This document shows positions 41,044-53,362 of a stretch of DNA of 64,000 bases, in pieces (position 1 is the stretch's first letter; each line of letters begins with the position of its first letter). The notes beneath the pieces are model-generated. The model saw nothing but the letters and a program-made list of their open reading frames with translations. It ran no database searches and was not told the origin of the DNA. The stretch covers positions 95,064,151 to 95,128,150 of the forward strand of contig NC_133120.1 of NCBI RefSeq assembly GCF_033568475.1, read 5' to 3'. The translations under genes were made by a program, and so were the position numbers. This DNA is from Henckelia pumila (Eukaryota; Streptophyta; Magnoliopsida; Lamiales; Gesneriaceae).

Positions 41044-43557
41044 TGTAAGATCCGGAAAATATTCAATTATTAATTTCGGGATTAGAGATTTAAATGCCGA
41101 ATATGAGAAAATATTAATTGGAATATTTATGGAAATTAAAGATTTAATTTCTGAGTTGAAAATATTTAATTTGAGAATTTACAGTTTTTGAGATTTAAAT
41201 TCCGGGATTCTTAAATTAAAAGATTGAAATATGCGATTTGAATAGTTATGGAATTTGAGATTTAAATTCCAAGTTTCGTGAATTAAAGAGAATTGAATTC
41301 AGAGGTGAAACTCGCGCAGAAGGCAATTTGCAAATATCGCAATTTTAAGGCCGAAATGATTTAATTTTAATCCGAGAAAATTTAATTTGAGAATTTTTAG
41401 AGTTTAGAATTAAATTCTAATATTCTTAAATTAATAAGGATTGAAATTGGTTTAAAAGATTGGCCGAGGACTAAATTGCAATTTTTGAAGAGTTCAGGGA
41501 CTAAAGTGCAATTTGAATATATATCTGAAATCCCACTTGATAGTCAGCAGCAAAAAACGTGTAAGGCAGTAGGAAATGGGGAAGAACATCAGCTTAGCTT
41601 CCACGCCATTTTCAGCCCTTAAAAAGCTTCGATTTTTCGATATCCGTCCGTCAGAATTCTGATTTGAACATATATTTGCGATCACCGCTCCGAGAGCTAC
41701 CTTTTGGTACAAATTTTATTGAGTTCTTTCATGTTTGATATCTTGGGTTGAATATGGGATGCTATTATTTTTGAATATATATGTTCATGAGTTAGCATCG
41801 ATGATGTATTCGAAGACGGAACGGAAAAAGACTATTAGTCAGATTTATTGTGCATTATTGAAGTTTATTCGAAAATTCTGAATTCTGAATATGTGATGGA
41901 ACGTGTATGTAAATGTGGATATGTTGAGGAAGATGATGAGAATAGATTGTTATATTAGTTTGGAATTTGTTTCGGTTGTCGGTTTTTAGCCGTTGTGCCG
42001 TTGATTCGCAAATTGTCAAGCCTTTGTTCTTGTAAATTGAATGCAGCATGATTGGAGTTGGTATTGCATTTGTTTGATTGTTAATAAATTCATTTTAGAA
42101 TTGATTTGATATAATGCTCGCCGACTCGGGAATTCCGTTTCGAAATTGGAAAAGAAATGATCAAGTTTGAAGAAGTTGTGAAGCTACTGTCCTTGCCTTG
42201 AATTGTCAAGAATTGGAATAGCTTTTGATATGTTGTTTTGAATGATGATTCCAGCAACTTGAAGTAGTGTCAGACTCAACATTGACAGGTATAAATAGCA
42301 GCTATCCAGATTGGATAGAGCCCTCGAGATAGCTGCTAATCTCGAGTAAAATCACATACTTATTTGCTATTGTTTGGCTATGTGTTTATGTGATTTAAAT
42401 GACTTAGTTGCTTTGTTTGATTATTTGATTACATGTTCAAGATGTGTTTTATAGCTTTTAATGCATACAGATTATGTTGCATTCATCTTGAACTCCAGCC
42501 TTAATAGCACAGAGGGCAGCCATCGCCTAGAGTGCAGATGACGTTTGGAGAGCTGTAGTGGGTGGCATGGAATATAGATTTATTTTTAGAGTCAGCTTGA
42601 CTCATGGCACAGAATGTGATTTATATTCAAAGCCAGAAGACTCACTATAGTTGCACCAAAGTCAGAGGAATAAAATACTTGATGTTGCCTCGAATGGGAG
42701 TGTCGGTAGTTTGAGAGCTATTTTATTCCTCGGGATCCCAAAGAACCAAGCTTTATTGATATCAGCTTTGCTAGCCTATCCTTCAAACATGCATTGCATT
42801 TATTTTTATAGCATTAGATGAGATGCTCTTTTTATGGCATGTTTTGTTATTTATACTGGGATTTATTCTCACCGGAGTTTTCCGGCTATTGCTATGTTTT
42901 GTATGTGTGCATTGCAATAGGTGGGGCAAGAGCTGGTCAGACTTGACATGGATAGCTCGAGATAGAGTCTTAGCACGTGGTGACTCGGGTTTTTAAGCAA
43001 GAGAACATGTATTATAGCTGGTAGAACATGTGTTAGCTTGATTTACTTAGAAACATGTTGTACAATTTCATGCTTTGGACTAGTTTGTGATTCGGTAATA
43101 ATTGTAAAACTAGTCTACTATGTTGGAGACTTAGTATATATGTCTATACCTGTTTTGAAATTGTTATATCATGCTTGTGGTATAGATTTGGCATGCAAAT
43201 ACTTCTATAGAGTTGGTTTTGACAGCTTTGCTGTATTTTTTTTGGAAAACCATGCTCGCTCGATCGGGTGATAATCACCGATCGAGCGCAACCCCTTTAT
43301 TTGCAAAACAGGGGAATTGAGTTTATGGCTCGCTCGATCGGTTGAAGTTTCCCGATCGAGCGAGGCCATAAATGTTTGGAACCCGAGAGCAGGGTTATGA
43401 ATCCCGCTCGATCGGGTGTTTTTCACCGATCGAGCGAGGCACTGTTTATTAAAAAAAAAATTTTTACTTTGCTCTTGGTTTATTTATTTGATGCTTAATG
43501 AATGTTCATTGTTCATTAATTGCCCTAAGTTGAGATTAGGAACCCGAGGTCCCCACA
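41044..43557 (+). mobile_element. Solo LTR (2.5 kb), Ty3/gypsy, probably Tekay-like
   Basis: TGTAAGATCC...GTCCCCACA, flanked by the five-base duplication GCTAT, with no internal coding part between its ends. It arises by recombination between two LTRs. Its start resembles the TGTAACACCC start of the Tekay LTR at the left of the window, so a Tekay-type source is likely but not shown. It lies inside the antisense gene of the Tat element. Confidence 0.78.
43254..43438. repeat. Three CGATCGAGCG hairpins inside the solo LTR
   Basis: Three inverted repeats of the form GCTCGATCGG, a loop of about 10, CCGATCGAGC, at about 43254-43289, 43328-43364 and 43404-43438. The stems are nearly perfect while the loops and spacers differ. 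Confidence 0.85.
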
Positions 43558-43562
43558 GCTAT
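43558..43562. repeat. Target-site duplication GCTAT of the solo LTR, right copy
   Basis: Partner of the copy at 41039-41043. Confidence 0.82.
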
Positions 43563-45072
43563 CCTCTCCGGCCCCCAGCGTCCGCCGATCCCTCCAACCC
43601 TTCTCCCGATCCAAACCACCCTTCCCGCTGCATTGCCTCTTCTTACGGCCAAGGGAGTCTCAGAAGGCCGAGCTATGGGATTGACTTCTCCCCAGTTGGA
43701 ATCCCACTCGCAGCTGTCTTTGTCCGCAGAGGACATGGAGGACGAGATACCCCTATCCCAGCGCAAGAGGAAAGCTACCCGGGAGCCAGATATGATCATT
43801 CTAAGTGATGCGGAAGACGCTGTCACCCCCAGCTCTTTCTCTCTAACTCTCCCAGCCAAGAAAGACAGGCCCTCGGTAACGAATTGGGATACCCAATCGA
43901 CCAGTATGGAGCACTTGGACTGTGCTTGGGGAAACCGAATAGAGCCTTCTACCTGGAACTCTCGGTTTCCCCTATTCCTGACAGGGACCACCTCCTCCAA
44001 GGCTGCTGCGGTCCAAAGTTTGCTTTCCTCCGACGAACGAACGTCCCTGTCGGTGAGGGGCGCTACCTCCAAGTTCTCAGAAGGTATCTCTCATGCCTAT
44101 ACGGTGAGTCTAGGTCTCGTGCTTTATTACCACTCTTCCCTTCCTTTGGTTTTTATTTTTATTCTTTTCTACAGGGTTTATGCATGCTGGCCAGCGCCTT
44201 AGAGGAGACGAACTCCACCCTTAACCGGGAAAGAGAAAAGACTTATGCCTTCGAGGAGCACATGGCCCAACTCCGCCTACAAGCTGTCAGCATACAGGAG
44301 ATGCATGAAGCAGAGATGCGCTCTGTTTTAGAGAGCTCCCGGGCGGAGGCTACTCAAGTGCAGGAGGAGTTGAAGAAAAATCTAACTGATGCCCAGGACC
44401 GCTACTCGAAGGAAATTCAATTCCTTCGGTCCCAACTAGAGGAGACTTCAAGAGACCTACACCGGGCCCAAGAAGAAAAAGGCGTGGCTCAAAAAAGGGC
44501 GGAAAGACTCCAACTCTCTGCAGAGAAAATGCAGGATAAGCTGACCGTTGCCCGCACAGAGGCGGATCTGTATCATTATCTGGCCTCGGACACTATTCAA
44601 GCTTTGGAGGAACGCTTGAGTTCTGAGGCTGACTGGAAAGAGTATTTCCTGTCTTCCAAAGAGTTTGAGAAAATAGTGATAGATAGGTCTTTTGAATTTT
44701 TTACACAAGGCTTTGATCTTTGTGCGGCGCAATACGAAGAGGCCGGGCTAGTTCAGGAGGGGGTTCCTGATCTTAACCAGGCCATTGCTTCTCTGCCCTC
44801 CGGGTCAATGGGCGAGGGAGAGGAACCTCGAGAGAGAGCAGCCTTGCCCTAGATCTTAGGCTTTATGCTATTATTTTTCTTTTCCAGTAGATGCTTTTTG
44901 TAAGTTACCTTTTGTAAGCACTCTTTTATTTAAGGAATGGCAGACTTTTCTTTATTTTAGAATCTTTTTACTTTTGCATTCCTATTTTTTTATGGGCTTG
45001 TAATGCTTTGGAAAACCTTTTGTCTTTTAGCCTAAAACTATCACCAGTTCTTGAGTTCCTGGGTAGTGGATC

Positions 45073-45545
45073 ATCTTGACTTGTATTGCTCGTGAATTAT
45101 CACGGGCGTTTGAGTACCAGGGTGGTAGATCACCTGGGTTTTTTGGGGTGCCAGGGTGGCGGATCACCTGGACTTATATTGCTCGTGAATTACCATGGGC
45201 GTTTGAGTACCGGGGTGGCAGATCACCTGGGTTTTTTGGGGTGCCAGGGTGGCTGATCACCTGAACTTATATTGTTCGTGAATTACCACGGGCGTTTGAG
45301 TACCAGGGTGGTAGATCACCTGGGTTTTTTGGGGTTCCAGGGTGGCGGATCACCTGGACTTATATTGCTCGTGAATTACCACGGGCGTTTGAGTACCAAG
45401 GTGGCAGATCACCTACGTTTTTTGGGGTGCCAGGGTGGCGGATCACCTGGACTTATATTGCTCGTGAATTACCACGGGCGTTTGAGTATTAGGGTGGTAG
45501 ATCACCTGGGTTTTTTGGGGTGCCAGGGTGGCGGATCACATGGAC
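45073..45545. repeat. 93-bp tandem repeat in the Tat element
   Basis: About five units with an exact 93-base period, seen from CGTGAATTA at 45091, 45184, 45277, 45370 and 45463. Since 93 is divisible by three, one plus-strand frame stays mostly open (ARELSRAFEYQGGRSPGFFG per unit), but no start or known domain supports a protein. It lies between the antisense gene and the integrase end. Confidence 0.88.
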
Positions 45546-45630
45546 TTAAATTCTATGCTTACAATAGATACAAACATACTTTTTATTTATATAACCGACA
45601 GAAACATAATTTACAGGAGAGCTTGCATTT

Positions 45631-47828
45631 TCAAGAATAATACGACCTAAGATGCACAGTGTTCCAGGGCCTTTGTAGAGCCTTGCCCCGGTTGTCTTCT
45701 AGGTACCAGGCGTTCCTCCCTACCCTCCGAGTTATTTTGTAAGGTCCTTTCCATTTTGCTTCTAGCTTTTTTACATCTCCTGCCGGGTTAACCTTCTTTA
45801 ATACCAAGTCTCCTATCTGGAAGTCTCGGGGTTTGATCTTTTGATTGAACGCCTTGATTATCCTGCTCCGATAAGCTTCCATTCGAATAACGGCCCGCTC
45901 TCTTTTCTCCTCAATCAGGTTTAACTCTTGCGTCCGGTCCATGGCTTCTCCTTCCTAGTAGGCTTTCACCCGGGGGGAGATCTGTCCAATTTCTACTGGG
46001 ATCACGGCCTCGGACCCATACACCAGGCTGAAAGGTGTTTCCCCTGTGGCCGTCCGGGGGGTTGTGCAATAAGACCATAGCACACCGGAACCTCCTCCAC
46101 CCAACTCTTACCAGCACCAAAGAGTCGGGTCTGCAGAGATTGGACGATGGTCCTGTTAGTTACTCCGTTTGTACATTGCTCTGCGGGTATGCTACGGAGG
46201 TGAATGCCTACTTTATCTTCATCTCTGTGCACCAATCCTTCATTTTCTTTCCCTGGAATTGCCTCCCATTGTCTGAGACGAGCTTTCGGGGCAAGCCGAA
46301 TCGGCATACAATGTTCTTCCAAATAAATCCCAACACCGCTTCTTCAGTGATTCTTGCCAAAGGTTCAGCCTCTACCCACTTAGATAAATAATCCACCGCT
46401 ACTAGTAAGAACTTCTTCTGTCCGTGGCTCATGGGGAACGGTCCCACGATGTCCATGCCCCACTGATCAAAAAGGCAAGAGGCCCACACCGTCTGTAACT
46501 CCGTTGCTGGTTTACAAGAGAAGTTCCCAAACCTTTGGCACCCTTCACATGTTTTGACTACCTGCCGGGCATCCTGCTGCAGGGTGGGCCACCAGTATCC
46601 TGCTAACAAGGTACGCCGGGCCAAGCTCAGAACCCCTCCGTGATCTCCGCAGCAGCCTTCATGTATTTCCTGAAGTACATAACCCCACTTCTTCCGGGGC
46701 TAGGAACCTTAGCAAGGGACCCTGAAAAGATCGCCGGTACAATTTTTCATTAACCAGGGTAAATCGAGTTACCTGCCTCTTGAGATTCTGGGCATGTGCC
46801 TCATCCTCAGGAAGGATGCCCGTTTGAAGGTACTTGGTGAGGGGAGTCATCCAGGATTCCTCCTCGGTCTCTTCTGCTTTTCCTTTTATGGCCATCACCG
46901 ATCCGGACTGCTGTATCACCTTCCGGCTATCAATACTAGTCAGAGATGATGCCATCCGGGCTAGGGCGTCCGCCTCAGTATTATGCTCCCTGAGAATTTG
47001 TTCAATGCTCCAGCTAGAGAATTCCTCTCCCTGCTTCTTGATAAGCCCCACATACTCTTGTAATCTCTTCTCCTTGATGCTAAAGGCCCCCTGGACTTGC
47101 TGCACTACCAGTTGAGAATCCGAATACACAATTACGTGCCCTGCTCCTGCCTCCCGGGCCAACTTCAAACTTGAGACTACCGCCTCGTACTCCGCTTCAT
47201 TATTAGATCTGAAAGAGGATAACCTTATTGCAAATTTAGTTTTCTCCTGAGTGGGAGAAATGAGGATTACTCCCACCCCGCTTCCTTCCAAACTGCTAGC
47301 CCCATCTATAAAGACTCTCCATACCTCTTCCTGACCAAAGGTGATGACCTCAGTCAGAAAGTCAGACAAAGCTTGTGTCTTAATAGCCGCCCGAGGCTTG
47401 TATTCTACATCATACTCTCCTAGCTCAACTGCCCACTTGACCAATCGGCCTGAGGCATCCGGATGAGTCATCACCCGACCCAAAGGGCTATTGGTTAAGA
47501 CAGTGACCGGATGAGATAAAAAGTAAGGCCGGAGTTTTCGGGCAGTCAAGATGAGGGCCTGGGCCATCTTTTCCATTTCACTGTACCGCATCTCAGGTCC
47601 CTTCAGAGCGTGACTTACATAATAAACTGGCTTTTGATCTCCTCCCTCTTCTTTTATTAGCACCGTGCTTACAGCAAACTCTGTCGTGGAAATATAAACC
47701 CATAGCCTCTCCCCTGGCTCAGGCTTAACCAAGATAGACAGATTTTCCAGATGCTCCTTCAACTCCCAGAAAGCTCGTTCACACTCCTCACTCCATCCAA
47801 ACCTCTGAGCCCTCCTCAATACTTGAAA
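45631..47828 (-). pseudogene. Tat pol region, distal part (RNase H, integrase)
   Basis: Minus-strand remains of pol left of the inserted Tekay-type element. They hold a first RNase H, then a second RNase H-like domain (WRVFIDGASSLEGSGVGVIL, NNEAEYEAV, VYSDSQLVV, DALARMAS). An integrase follows, with CEGCQRFGN, DIVGPFP and DYLSKWVEAEPL. Two RNase H-type domains in one pol are a hallmark of the Tat lineage. Fossil. Confidence 0.88.
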
Positions 47829-47833
47829 GAAAG
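47829..47833. repeat. Target-site duplication GAAAG, left copy
   Basis: GAAAG precedes TGTAGTAAC and recurs at 54647-54651, bracketing the inserted Tekay-type element. Confidence 0.88.
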
Positions 47834-49137
47834 TGTAGTAACACTTACTCGGATTACCTACTAAATAGAACTTAGGCATGCAATTAACTTAATCAAAACA
47901 GTAATCAAAATCAAGCTGCGGAAACCATAGACATTATACAATCCCAAGGCAAGGAATCTGTAAATACCCAAAAATAATACAACTCAATCGAATAGTTGTA
48001 TCAATCCAATAACAACAGAATAAAACCTAGGCGAAGCTCCAGCTGGCCAACCACTGCCTAGCCCCTCTTGGATCCACCCGCCTCGTCCAATCGCAAACCT
48101 GCCCCATGGAATAGGGTGTCCAGAAACACAGAGTACGAGATGTGAGCATAAAATGCTCAGTACGAGAGTATGAGTATACATGCATGCAAAGTGAACTCCC
48201 TATACCTCGAGGTCAAAGATCGGATACAAAGACAGACCGGGCCCTGATATGTAGCACGATGTGCCATCGCTTCAGGAGGTGGCTCCCATACCATAATACC
48301 AGTGGATTTACCGGACCCAAAGCCATGGAAGTCCATCTACTAACAGGATAGGGTACAACCCTACTAATAGACATCTCGAAGGAGATAACTCAGTATGCAA
48401 ATGAATGCAGCATAAATCAATGACATATAAACCATGCAGTCACATAATACATGCATACTCAGTCAGGATATCTCGAACAATACTTTCGTACCTCAAATCA
48501 GTGCAAGCTCTACCAACTCTAGGTCCATGCCTATAGTCTGCTCTACACTGTCAAATGATACTACTATCATTAAAGTGCTCTAAAAGCCTTAACTAAGTTA
48601 TTTCATACTCCTAAATATTTTTAGAAATCAAAAGCTATACCTTCGTCCGTCGTTAGCCCTTTGATGTCGATGCCTCCAGAACTTGGGCACAACTCCGCTA
48701 AGACTCCCGAATGCCTCGTCGACCTCCGGACCAAGCCTAAGAAGACTAGAACAACTCAAAAACGTCTAAAAGGAGAGGGAATTCTCGGAATTGGAAAATC
48801 AAAATAAAGCCTCGACCTTCTATTTATAGACTATGATCGGAACCTCCTATCCTCGATCGGAACTTCCGTTCCTCGATCGGAATGTCCGATCCTGCCATCG
48901 GAGCTTCCGAAGATCCTCATCTGCCACATGTCAAAATATCACTGGTTGACTTCGGATAGGGGTGATCGGAGCTTCCGATCCTGATCGGAGCTTTCGATCC
49001 TGCCACACGTCATGCCTGACGTAATACCATCGGAGCATCCGATCCTGCATCGGAGCTTCCGATCCGTTCGGTACCCAATTTGTTTAATTAGAGTTGATTA
49101 ATCCCTTAATCACTGATTTTGGTTACGGGCTACTACA
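47834..49137 (-). repeat. 3' LTR of the nested Tekay-type element
   Basis: 1304 bp, ending GGGCTACTACA. The polypurine tract (AAGTGGGGGAGAA on the minus strand) lies at 49138-49150. A cluster of ATCGGA...TCCGAT palindromes occupies about 48832-49066. Confidence 0.92.
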
Positions 49138-49224
49138 TTCTCCCCCACTTAAGATATTTCGTCCTCAAAATCAGATCTTAAGTACCGAATGTAATACAGA
49201 AATCAGAAACATTATTTATTCAAA

Positions 49225-52200
49225 TCAAACGTTTACAGAGTTTGCAACTAAATACAACTTAAGAATGAAATCAAAACAACTCAGGATGTCTTCACGAATC
49301 CTGTCCTCAAGCTCCCAAGTAGCTTCCTCAGTGCCTCGGCGCTGCCACTGAACTAAAATCAGAGGAATGACTTTGTTCCGCAAAACCTTATCCTTATGAT
49401 CCAGGATACGAATAGGTTTCTCAACATAGGTCAAATCCTTGCTCACCTGAACCTCAGACCGCTGCAGAATATGAGACTCATCCGCCACATACCGTCGCAA
49501 CAGAGATACGTGGAACACGTCGTGAATACTGGAAAGATGCGGTGGCAAAGATAGTCGATAAGCCAAATCGCCAATGCTCTCCAAGATCTCAAACGGACCG
49601 ATAAACCTGGGAGACAACTTGCTCTTAAGGCCAAATCTGAGAATTTTGCGAAAAGGTGACACTCTCAAAAACACCCTCTCCCCGACATCGAACTGCAAAG
49701 GCCTACGCTTGGTGTTAGCATAGCTGGCCTGACGATCCTGTGCAGTCTTAATCCGTTTCTTGATCTGATCAACAATGTATGTAGCTTGCTGGATTAACTC
49801 TGGCCCCTCAGCCTGTCTCTCCCCCACTTTTTCCCAGAAAAGTGGAGTACGACAACGTCGTCCGTACAATGCCTCAAAAGGTATCATCCCAATACTAGTA
49901 TGATAGATGTTGTTGTACGCGAACTCGATCAATGGCAAATGATCTTGTCAGGCTGAACCAAAATCCATGACGCACGCTCTAAGCATATCCTCCAAAGTAC
50001 GGATAGTACGCTCTGACTGACCATCAGTCTCCAGATGATAGGCAGTACTCAAACTGAGAGTAGTACCCATCGCACGCTGAACACTCCCCCAGAATCTAGA
50101 AGTAAACCGGGGGTCCCGATCGCTGACAATGCTCACAGGCACTCCATGAAGTCGAATGATCTCCTGAATGTACAATCGAGCCATACGATCCATATTGTAC
50201 TCCCGGCTATAGGCAATGAAATGTGCTGACTTGGTGAGTCGGTCCACCACAAACCAGATAGCATCACAATTCCTCGGGGATACCGACAAATGGGTCACAA
50301 AGTCCATCGTGATAAACTCCCATTTCCACTCAGGAATAGGCAGACTGTGAAGCAATCCTTCAGGTCGTCGGTGCTCTTCCTTGACCTGTTGACACACCAA
50401 ACATCTCGAAATAAACTGATAAACACCGCGTTTCATTCCCTTCCACCAGAAACGAGTACGTAGATCCTTGTACATCTTGTTGCTCCCAGGATGAATACTC
50501 AACTTAGTGCGATGCGCCTGAAATAAAATCTTCTCTCGCAACTCTACATCCTGCGGAATCACAAGCCTACCAGACAAACACAGAAAGCCATCTGACTGAT
50601 AATGAAATCCAGACGAGCTACCCTCATTAGCTAGACGAGCTAAATGCTGGGTCTTCGAATCAGACATCTGAGCATCTCGAATCCGCGAATACAAAGTTGG
50701 CTCAGATAATATCGCAAACATCTGGATACTCTGCATACATTTCTTATGCTTGAAAGTATATTCTGAAGTACAACAGTCACTGATCGTACTAGACATCAAA
50801 CAAGTCTGAAGTGCGGATAATCGCACCTTGCGACTCAATGCATCAGCAGTGAGATTAGCAGCTCCCGGATGGTATTTAATCTCGCAATCATAGTCCTTAA
50901 GCAAGTCCATCCAACGTCTCTGTCTCATGTTCAACTCCGCCTGAGTGAACAAATACTTGAGACTCTTATGGTCGGTGAAGATCTCAAATTTCTTGCCAAT
51001 TAAGCACCGCCTCAATCTTGATTGGATCAACAGAAATCCCCTCCCTGGATATGAAATGGCCAAAAAAGACCACTCGATCCATCCAGAACTCACACTTGCT
51101 CAGTTTGGCGTATAACTGCTCATCTCGAAGAGTCTGCAGTACCAACCGCAAGTGAGAAACATGCTCTTCCGTATTACGCGAATACACCAAGATGTCGTCA
51201 ATGAAGACCACGACAAACTTGTACAAATACTCCCTGAAGACATGGTTCATCAGATCCATAAATATAGCCGGCGCATTAGTCAAACCAAATGGCATCACTA
51301 GAAACTCGTAATGCCCATAGCGAGTATGGAATGCAGTCTTGGCTACGTCCTGATATCGGACTTTCAACTGATGATACCCAGATCTCAAGTCAATCTTGGA
51401 TTAAACTGAAGTTCCCTGCAGCTGATCAAACAAGTCATCAATACGAGGCAAATGATACTTGTTCTTCACAGTGACTCGATTCAGCTGGCGATAGTCAATG
51501 CACAGCCGCATCGACCCATCCTTCTTCTTTACAAAAAGAACAGGAGCTCCCTAAGGAGATACACTAGGATGAATATACCCCTTGTCCAAAAGATCCTAGC
51601 TGATTCTTCAACTCAAGCATCTCTGACGGAGCCAGATAATACGGTGCTCGAGAAATAGGCGAAGTACCCGGCATCAACTCTATGTCAAACTCGACTTCCC
51701 TAACAGGAGGAAAACCCAGAATCTCATCAGGAAATACATCTGGAAATTCATCCACGACCGGAATGCTCTCTATCCCAATGCTCTCAGCGGACAAATCAAC
51801 TGCATAGATAAGGTAACCTTCCCCGCCAGACTCTAGAGCTCGATAGGCTCTCAAAGCAGATACCAGTGGCATCGGGGGTCGCGCTCCCTTACCATAGAAA
51901 AACCAGCTCTCACTCCCTTCTGGATGAAAGCGTACTAATCTCTGATAGCAGTCCACTGAAGCTCGATAGATAGTCAGCATGTCTATCCCCAGAATGCAAT
52001 CAAAATCATCCATCGCAAGAACCATGAGATTCGCTAACAGAATGTTCTCCTCGAACTCTAAAGGGCAACCTATCACTAGACGCTTAGCCAAAGCAGATTG
52101 GCCCGTCGGAGTAGAAATAGACATCACTACGTCTAGTGAAATGCATGGTAACTTATGCCTCTTAACAAAACATGCAGAAATGAAGGAATGAGATGCACCA

Positions 52201-52301
52201 GTGTCAAAAAGTACAAGAGCAGATATACCATAAAGCAGAAATGTACCTGCGATGAATTTCTCATTTTCCTCTACTGCCTGATCATGTATCAGGGCAAACA
52301 C
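49225..52301 (-). pseudogene. Nested Tekay-type pol region
   Basis: Protease with LFDTGASHSFI; RT with [14 protein letters not shown] and the catalytic FIDDIL; RNase H/tether region with [20 protein letters not shown]; integrase with [20 protein letters not shown] and LYGRRCRTP; chromodomain-like tail VQWQRRGTEEATWE. Order and motifs are those of Tekay/Del. Fossil. Confidence 0.9.
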
Positions 52302-52358
52302 CTGGCCAGAAGCTCATGGCCTCAAATGAGAACTCCCAGCAGGCTGTCCCTGCAACCT

Positions 52359-53286
52359 CTACTGAACGGTGGCCTGAGAACCAGATCCTGAACCAGAACC
52401 ATAACCGCCTCCCCCAGATAGTGGAAAATCCCTCCGGATATGACCCACCTCACCGCAACGAAAACAAGCTCCAGAAGCTCTACGGCAACGGTCGGTCGGA
52501 TGGTTCTTTCCACAGTGATCACACTTGTCCTTCTTACCAAAACGGACAACACCAGCAGAGCCAAAGGAAGAAGAAGTAGATCTAGACTTCTTGAAAGATT
52601 GGGCACGGGGACCCAAAGAACTAGCAGGTCTCGAACTGAGAGAAAAACCTGTTTTGTCGAATTCTGTCCTCTGCCTGGTGACAACGGCTCACCAAACCCT
52701 CGTAGGACATGTCATCACCAACCGCCACACGGTCATGGATCTCAGGGTTAAGGCCCTGAAGGAACAGATTATACTTCATCTCGGAGCTGTCGGAAATTTC
52801 CAAGCAATAGGATAACAGATCAAAGAACTTCTGCTGGTACTCATCAATAGAAAAAGCTCCCTGCCGCAAGCTCAGAAGCTCACCTGCCTTCGTCTGTCGG
52901 AGTGCAGGAGGAAAATATAGCTTGTGGAAAGCTGTGCGGAATTCGGCCCAGGTGGCCACTCCTCTCGCCGCAACAAAAGGTGTAGAAGTAAACCTCCACC
53001 ACCTGCGTGCACGTCCATCCAGAAGATAACCCAGTGTCTCCATCTTCTGGTCCTCGGTGCAGTGAAACGTCCGGAAAGTCATCTCCATGCGGTCTAACCA
53101 GTTCTCCGCCACTTCCGGAGACTCGCCTCCGCACAAGGGCTTAGGCCCCATCTGCAAGAATCGACGTACACTGAAACGGTCCTCATCTCGATGACGATGG
53201 CGGCGTTCCCGATGAGGCTCCCGATCAGCATCACCCCAATGCCCACCAATACTGCCATGAGAACTCTGGTCATCACGATCTGCCAT
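52359..53286 (-). pseudogene. Nested Tekay-type gag region
   Basis: Retrotrans_gag-type domain (ARRWWRFTSTPF, then IDEYQQKFFDLLSYC) followed by two cysteine clusters, CDHCGKNHPTDRC and CFRCGEVGH. It sits between the primer site and pol. Fossil. Confidence 0.88.
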
Positions 53287-53347
53287 CTACAAAATTAACC
53301 TAACGGTTATCTTATGTAGAATCTAAATCCCAAGAATACTTTGCATG

Positions 53348-53360
53348 CTCTGATACCATA
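53348..53360 (-). other. Primer-binding site, tRNA-Met type
   Basis: The minus strand reads TATGGTATCAGAG next to the LTR at 53363, complementary to initiator tRNA-Met. Confidence 0.85.
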
Positions 53361-53362
53361 AA

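Larger units (their letters stand above)
39909..44852 (+). pseudogene. Antisense extra gene (aORF) of the Tat element, split by a solo LTR
   Basis: Plus-strand gene between pol and the 3' LTR, opposite to pol, as known for some Tat-lineage elements. A serine-rich N-terminus (from 39909) is followed by a 'putative gypsy type transposon' domain near 40400-40850 (LKGWKERYFFIRPP). A long coiled coil rich in Glu, Lys and Arg lies at about 44190-44640, then an acidic tail to 44852. Intron-like breaks occur near 40845-40918 and 44103-44175; aORFs of this type are known to be spliced. Role unknown. It is a fossil, interrupted, with a 2.5-kb solo LTR inside. Confidence 0.7.

Noticed and set aside
43254-43438. 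CRISPR-like array of repeats
   Set aside because: Only three hairpins with unequal spacing inside a plant LTR; not a CRISPR array.
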